NCBI RefSeq assembly: GCF_025457605.1
Contig: NZ_JAMZFY010000002.1
Coordinates: 682,001-746,000, forward strand
DNA: 64,000 bases
Origin: Haloarcula laminariae
Lineage (GTDB): Archaea; Halobacteriota; Halobacteria; Halobacteriales; Haloarculaceae
Direction: 5' to 3'
Below are positions 60,177 through 64,000 of the stretch, one piece after another. The notes below the pieces were generated by a model that was not told where the DNA came from, searched no databases, and was given only the letters and a program-made list of their open reading frames with translations. Every line of letters begins with the position of its first letter. The first letter of the stretch is position 1. Both the position numbers and the translations under genes were made by a program.

Positions 60177-60247
60177 GGCCGATGACGAACCGGTGTTCCG
60201 AGCCGGGGTGACTCCCCGGCGGTGACGAACCCTATGAGTGCCGAGGC
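60177..60247 (+). ncRNA. Possible structured RNA with C/D-like boxes
   Basis: Between the hydrolase (+) and the F420 enzyme (-), the sequence reads GGCC, GATGACGA, CCGA, a 7-bp hairpin GCCGGGG-TGACT-CCCCGGC (60202-60220), GTGACGA, CCGA, GGCC. This copies the order C, D', C', D of a C/D box RNA closed by a GGCC stem, but each box has C where the consensus (RUGAUGA, CUGA) has U. The hairpin is certain as sequence; the RNA gene is speculative. Confidence 0.22.
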
Positions 60248-60283
60248 CACCGACTCCCCCAGAGGGACAGCCGCGTTCCGCCC

Positions 60284-61240
60284 TCACGAGAACGACGGGA
60301 GCACTTCCTCCTCGTACAGCTCCAGCAGCGCCCCCTGGTCGTCTCCTATCTGCATGGTGTAGACGTGGTCGTAGCCGGCGTCGATGGCCGCCTCGATGCT
60401 GTCGATGTGGGCCTGCGGGTCGGGGTCCGTGATGATGCTGCCCTCGGCGATGTCGTCCTTCGAGACCATTTCCGTCGCCTGTTCGAACAGCGCCGGGGTG
60501 GCCAGTTCGGCGCTCAGTTCGCCCGGCAGCGCGCTGTTGGGCCAGTACTTGTAGGCGGTCTCGACCGCTTCGTCCTCGGTCTCGGCCACGCAGGCCTGGA
60601 GCTGGCAGAAACGCGGCCCCTCTCCGCCGTTGTCCTCCCAGACCTCGATGGCCTCCTGCGGGCCGACCGACCAGAACCCGTCGCTGAAGTCGGCGGCGGC
60701 CGTGGCGGCGCGCTCGCCGTACGCGGAGACGCAGATGGGCGGGGGTTCCTCGGGTAGCGTGAACAGCCGTGCGTTCTCGACGGTGTAGTGGTCCCCGTGG
60801 TGGCTGATTTCCCGGCCCGACCAGAGTTTCCGTATCACGCCGACGGCCTCTTCGAGCATCTCCAGGCGGACGGCGTGTTCGGGCCAGCGGTCGCCCAGGA
60901 CGTGTTCGTTGAGGTTCTCGCCGGTGCCGACGCCGGCGTAGAACGCGCGGCTCTCGAACATCGCGGCGACGGTGGCGGCGGCCTGCGCGTAGATGGCCGG
61001 GTGGAAACGCTGTATCGGCGCCGAGACGCCGACACCGACGTCGATGTCTTCGGTCGCGGTCGCGACTCCGCCCAGCGTCGACCAGACGAAGGGCGCCTCG
61101 CCCTGCTCGCCGACCCAGGGGTGGAAGTGGTCCGAGATAGAGAGGAAGTCGAAGCCGGCCGCCTCCGCCCGCTGGGCGTAGTCGACCAGGGCCGACGGGT
61201 GGTGCTCCTCGCTCGATAGGGTGTAGCCGATTGCTGTCAT
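60284..61240 (-). CDS. F420-dependent LLM-class oxidoreductase
   Basis: A 318-residue luciferase-like TIM-barrel oxidoreductase of the F420 type (TIGR03557-like). MTAIGYTLSSEEHHPSALVD opens the barrel; SISDHFHPWVGEQGEAPFVW carries the F420-contact His. GVGTGENLNEHVLGDRWPE and CVSAYGERAATAAADFSDGF are characteristic. It starts at ATG 61238-61240; a longer upstream frame lacks family similarity. It reduces or oxidises an unidentified organic substrate with F420. Confidence 0.92.
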   Translation of the reverse strand: MTAIGYTLSSEEHHPSALVDYAQRAEAAGFDFLSISDHFHPWVGEQGEAPFVWSTLGGVATATEDIDVGVGVSAPIQRFHPAIYAQAAATVAAMFESRAFYAGVGTGENLNEHVLGDRWPEHAVRLEMLEEAVGVIRKLWSGREISHHGDHYTVENARLFTLPEEPPPICVSAYGERAATAAADFSDGFWSVGPQEAIEVWEDNGGEGPRFCQLQACVAETEDEAVETAYKYWPNSALPGELSAELATPALFEQATEMVSKDDIAEGSIITDPDPQAHIDSIEAAIDAGYDHVYTMQIGDDQGALLELYEEEVLPSFS

Positions 61241-61518
61241 TGTGGCTCCGGGGCGGATGTAGCCTGTCGCCCGGCCCGGCAGTGGGGCCACTGCCGGCGA
61301 CTGAAAGGCCACTTAGTGCAGTGTGACGAGACAGTGCCAGCGGGTCGTTCCGGCGCCGACCCTCGCTGTCTCCCGCTGCCGTCGCGGCTGTCGGTGTCGT
61401 CCCCGCTGCCGTCTGGCCGCCAGTGTGCCAACTCGGCGCGTCCACGCCCCGGGTGGCGGCCTGCAGCTACAACCAGACAACTGATTGACAGCCCGCGCCA
61501 GTTCCCGCTAGAGGCACC

Positions 61519-62010
61519 ATGACTACAGAATCCATAGACGAGCTCCTCCTCGAGGGGCTCCAGGAGATGTACTACACCGAACAACAACTCGTCGACGCAC
61601 TGGAGACACTCGCCGAGGGGACCGAGAACGCGGACGCCAAGGAGGCGTTCTCGGAACACCGCGCCGAGACGGAGGGACAGATAGACCGGCTGGAGCGGGT
61701 GTTCGACCAGCTCGGCGAGGAGCCGACCGCCACGGAGGACGCGGTCGTACAGTCGATGATCTCCGAACACGAGCAGTTCGCTCGGGAGAACGAGGGCGAA
61801 GTGCTGGAGCGGTACAACATGGAGGTCGGCCAGAAGACCGAACACTACGAGATAGCGGCCTACGGGAACCTCACGTCGCTGGCGGAGAAGACCGGCCACG
61901 AGGAGGCCGCCGACATGCTCGCGGAGTCGCTCCGGGAGGAGGAGGACGCACTCGACAAAGTGACACAGGTCAGCGAGCAGTACGACCAACAGCAGATAGC
62001 GGGCGACTGA
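61519..62010 (+). CDS. DUF892 (YciE/YciF-type) ferritin-like protein
   Basis: A 163-residue all-helical protein of the DUF892 group, structurally ferritin-like four-helix bundles. LLLEGLQEMYYTEQQLVDAL is helix 1, FSEHRAETEGQIDRLERVFD helix 2 with the usual His-Glu, and MEVGQKTEHYEIAAYGNLTS helix 3. Members are stress-induced and of unclear chemistry. No neighbour is co-transcribed. Confidence 0.92.
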   Translation: MTTESIDELLLEGLQEMYYTEQQLVDALETLAEGTENADAKEAFSEHRAETEGQIDRLERVFDQLGEEPTATEDAVVQSMISEHEQFARENEGEVLERYNMEVGQKTEHYEIAAYGNLTSLAEKTGHEEAADMLAESLREEEDALDKVTQVSEQYDQQQIAGD

Positions 62011-62012
62011 GG

Positions 62013-63245
62013 TCAGGGCCGGTCCAGGAACAGCGTCAGGTGGCTGACGATGGTCCGGCTCTCCAGCCCGCCGGCCAGCGCGCCCGACAGGACGCCGATA
62101 GTGCTGATGAACGCGCCGGTCCGGACGAGGTCGACGAGGCCCACGACCGGATCTTCGAGGCTCGGCCAGTTCGACATCAGGTTTGGCGGGAAGACGACGA
62201 GTTCGATGACGAGCATCACGCTCCAGACGACGGCGAACAGGCCGACCATCGCCCCCAGAAGTATGAGGAAGACAGTCACGTTGACCAGTGCCGTCTGCTC
62301 AGTGACAACCCGGTGTCGTTTGCGCGGGAAGGCGAGCTTCTGAGCGAAGAAGACGTACAGCGCGGCGACGAGGACGCTCACCGCCGCGAACAGCGCCGCC
62401 GTGAGGTTCCCCATGTGCACGCCCACGTCCCAGGACTCGGCGCTGAAGACGATGACGAGCGTCGGCGCCACCGCCGCTGTCGACAGCTTCGGCAGCGACA
62501 GCGGGAGCAGCGGGGCGCGGCTGTTGCCCAGCGCCCGCAGGACCCGACTCGGGTTCCGGGCGGCGCTCGCCCCGTGGAAGGCCAGGCGCCCCAGCGGGCC
62601 CCGCGGCGTGGCCTCGTCGGCCGGTATCTCACCCGCAATCCGCCGGAGCTGGGCCGCGACATCGGCGTCTATCGGCGGTATCGACCGCCTGTCGGCAGCG
62701 AACTCGAATGGGGCCATGACGCCGCCGTCGGCGTGGCGCGCGCCCAGCACGTGCCCGACCAGATGGGCCAGCAGCGCCGCCCCGTTCCACCGGACCGCGC
62801 CGTCGTCGAGTCGGCGCGTCGGCTCGCCCCGTGGCGCCCGCCGGAGGTTCCGCGTCGACAGTACGGCCACCCGCGCCAGCGGCGAAGCCAGCCCCGGGAC
62901 GAACCGCTCGCGCCGGGAGACGAGCGGGGCGTCGGTCACCACTGCGACCATGTCGTAGGGCCCCTCGGCCATCTCGTCGGTGGCCCTGTCGAGGAACTCC
63001 GAGGGCCGGCGCCGGTCGGCGTCGGGGAGCCGCTGGGGCGATTCCAGGAAGCACCGCCACGAGACCTCCGTGGCCGCGCCGAACGCCTCGACGGTGTCAG
63101 CGGCGACCTGCGAGGCGAACGACGACAGCCGGTCCGGGTCGGTCCCGGGCGCGTGGGCGACGAACACGCCGACGTCGACCCGCAGGTCGCTCGCCCCCTC
63201 CGTCTCGGCGGCCACGAGCGCGGGCTCCGCTTGGGACTTACTCAT
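62013..63245 (-). CDS. Degenerate metzincin-like membrane protein
   Basis: A 410-residue protein starting at ATG 63243-63245 (MSKSQAEPALVAAETEGASD). Residues 1-220 form a soluble domain with LLAHLVGHVLGARHADGGVM: the spacing H-x3-H-x2-G-x2-H of metzincin proteases followed by a Met (VMAPF), but with Leu at the position of the catalytic Glu. The C-terminal half has four transmembrane helices. The fold is probably archaemetzincin-like with lost catalysis. It ends 2 nt after the DUF892 stop (convergent). Confidence 0.75.
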   Translation of the reverse strand: MSKSQAEPALVAAETEGASDLRVDVGVFVAHAPGTDPDRLSSFASQVAADTVEAFGAATEVSWRCFLESPQRLPDADRRRPSEFLDRATDEMAEGPYDMVAVVTDAPLVSRRERFVPGLASPLARVAVLSTRNLRRAPRGEPTRRLDDGAVRWNGAALLAHLVGHVLGARHADGGVMAPFEFAADRRSIPPIDADVAAQLRRIAGEIPADEATPRGPLGRLAFHGASAARNPSRVLRALGNSRAPLLPLSLPKLSTAAVAPTLVIVFSAESWDVGVHMGNLTAALFAAVSVLVAALYVFFAQKLAFPRKRHRVVTEQTALVNVTVFLILLGAMVGLFAVVWSVMLVIELVVFPPNLMSNWPSLEDPVVGLVDLVRTGAFISTIGVLSGALAGGLESRTIVSHLTLFLDRP

Positions 63246-63352
63246 CGCGAGAAAGTTCACTTCCACGACACTTCTGCGTTTGGTCCGTCGCCGACGGATA
63301 CCCACGCAGGCGACTGGCCAAACAGTATGTGGCCCCGGCCACACCGTGTCGT

Positions 63353-64000
63353 ATGGACAAACAGGCCATCAGGGAGCGGGTGTGGGACCGGATGGAAGAG
63401 GAGGGAATCGCCCGGTTCCCGTTTCCGCCCCACGACCGCATTCCGAACTTCGAGGGCGCCCCCGCGGCCGCCGAGCGGGTGACCGAGACCGACGTGTGGG
63501 ACGGCGCCGAGACGGTCAAGGCCAACCCCGACTCGCCGCAGCTCCCACTGCGCCGGGCCGCGTTGCGGGCCGGCAAGACGGTGTACATGGCGGTCCCGCG
63601 GCTGCGTGACCGACGCTGTTTCTACGAACTCGACCCGGCCGAACTGGACGACATCGAGGCCGCGCCGGCCGTCTCGAACGTCGCCGACCACGCCCGGCAG
63701 GTCGGGCCCGAGGCGGTCGGACAGATAGACCTCGTGGTCTCGGGGTCGGTGGCGGTCACCGAGGACGGCGCCCGCATCGGCAAGGGCGAGGGGTACAGCG
63801 ACCTGGAGTACGCCGTTCTGTGCGAGCTGGGGCTGGTCGACGCGTCGACGCCGGTCCTGACAACGGTCCACGAACGGCAGGTCGTCGACGGGCCCGAAAG
63901 CGCCGCTCCGGGGGCGACCGTCCCCGTCGACGACCACGACGTACCGATGGACTACGTCGTCACGCCGGAGCGGACAGTCGAGACCCACAGCCCGTATCCG
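63353..64000 (+). CDS. 5-formyltetrahydrofolate cyclo-ligase-like protein (cut by window edge)
   Basis: The first 216 codons of a 5-FTHF cyclo-ligase family protein, which regenerates methenyl-folate. MDKQAIRERVWDRMEEEGIA, LPLRRAALRAGKTVYMAVPR and DLVVSGSVAVTEDGARIGKG followed by EGYSDLEYAVLCELG match the archaeal branch (GKGEGYSDLE is the ATP/metal site). The C-terminal end lies outside. ATG 63353 has a weak TATA (AGTATG) about 27 bp upstream. Confidence 0.88.
   Translation, partial: MDKQAIRERVWDRMEEEGIARFPFPPHDRIPNFEGAPAAAERVTETDVWDGAETVKANPDSPQLPLRRAALRAGKTVYMAVPRLRDRRCFYELDPAELDDIEAAPAVSNVADHARQVGPEAVGQIDLVVSGSVAVTEDGARIGKGEGYSDLEYAVLCELGLVDASTPVLTTVHERQVVDGPESAAPGATVPVDDHDVPMDYVVTPERTVETHSPYP

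Noticed and set aside
60024-61445. 473-codon reverse frame overlapping the F420 oxidoreductase in another phase
   Set aside because: Out-of-phase shadow; Arg/Gly-rich, no family marks, while the other phase encodes a complete LLM-class enzyme.
62040-63482. 480-codon plus-strand frame opposite the metzincin-like gene
   Set aside because: Antisense composition (Arg/Pro/Gln-rich), overlaps two real genes.
1-64000. CRISPR array, rRNA operon or replication origin (Cdc6/ORB) region
   Set aside because: No regularly spaced direct repeats, no rRNA-like sequence, and no orc1/cdc6 gene or long origin repeats recognised.

Overview
The window is chromosomal DNA from a halophilic archaeon (class Halobacteria). 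The evidence is the very acidic proteins, high GC with strong C/G third-position preference, archaeal TATA boxes about 27 bp upstream of start codons (many apparently leaderless transcripts), ATGA/GTGA stop-start couplings, an F420-dependent oxidoreductase, deoxyhypusine synthase, an STT3/AglB-like oligosaccharyltransferase and an IS1341-type TnpB element. A Haloarcula/Halomicrobium-like relative is plausible, but the sequence alone does not fix the genus.

Region 1 (1-10 kb): the start of a sugar nucleotidyltransferase, a DUF457-type membrane protein, and a MoxR-type system (small membrane protein, DUF4350, MoxR AAA ATPase, two membrane proteins, DUF58, DUF4129, DUF1616). A 48-residue zinc-finger protein sits inside it. 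A second MoxR/DUF58/DUF4129 set lies at 41.6-45.9 kb.

Region 2 (10-33 kb): a glycan and surface locus. A plus-strand operon carries a GT2 glycosyltransferase, UDP-GlcNAc 2-epimerase, UDP-ManNAc dehydrogenase and a DUF354 protein, enough to make and use UDP-ManNAcA. It is followed by a less GC-rich stretch with two GT4 enzymes, a large membrane protein, a cluster of intact and decayed secreted-type proteins, an AglB-like transferase, a flippase, a polysaccharide pyruvyl transferase and a nitroreductase. A 1,070-bp IS with 16-bp inverted repeats and a 7-bp target duplication separates the flippase from the AglB-like gene. The secreted-protein cluster (19.3-25.2 kb) repeats a two-gene module: a small lipoprotein-like gene coupled by ATGA to a protein with a shared N-terminal tag and a variable C-terminal part. 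Some copies are broken.

Region 3 (32.8-37.5 kb): a truncated histidine-kinase copy interrupted by a TnpB element whose ends can be placed exactly by comparison with the intact kinase next door. The element also carries a tiny divergent gene. A MazF/PemK toxin-antitoxin pair lies between the two kinase copies.

Region 4 (37.6-64 kb): mostly ordinary core genes: UbiA prenyltransferase, FNT channel, two GT-C-like membrane glycosyltransferases, UDP-glucose dehydrogenase, a three-gene SDR operon including an SQD1-like UDP-sulfoquinovose synthase, tRNA-Pro(CGG), NIF3, SprT-like, MFS, deoxyhypusine synthase, GDPD, YchF, an alpha/beta hydrolase, an F420 oxidoreductase, DUF892, a degenerate metzincin-like membrane protein and a 5-formyl-THF cyclo-ligase-like protein cut by the right edge. 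No rRNA or CRISPR array was seen.
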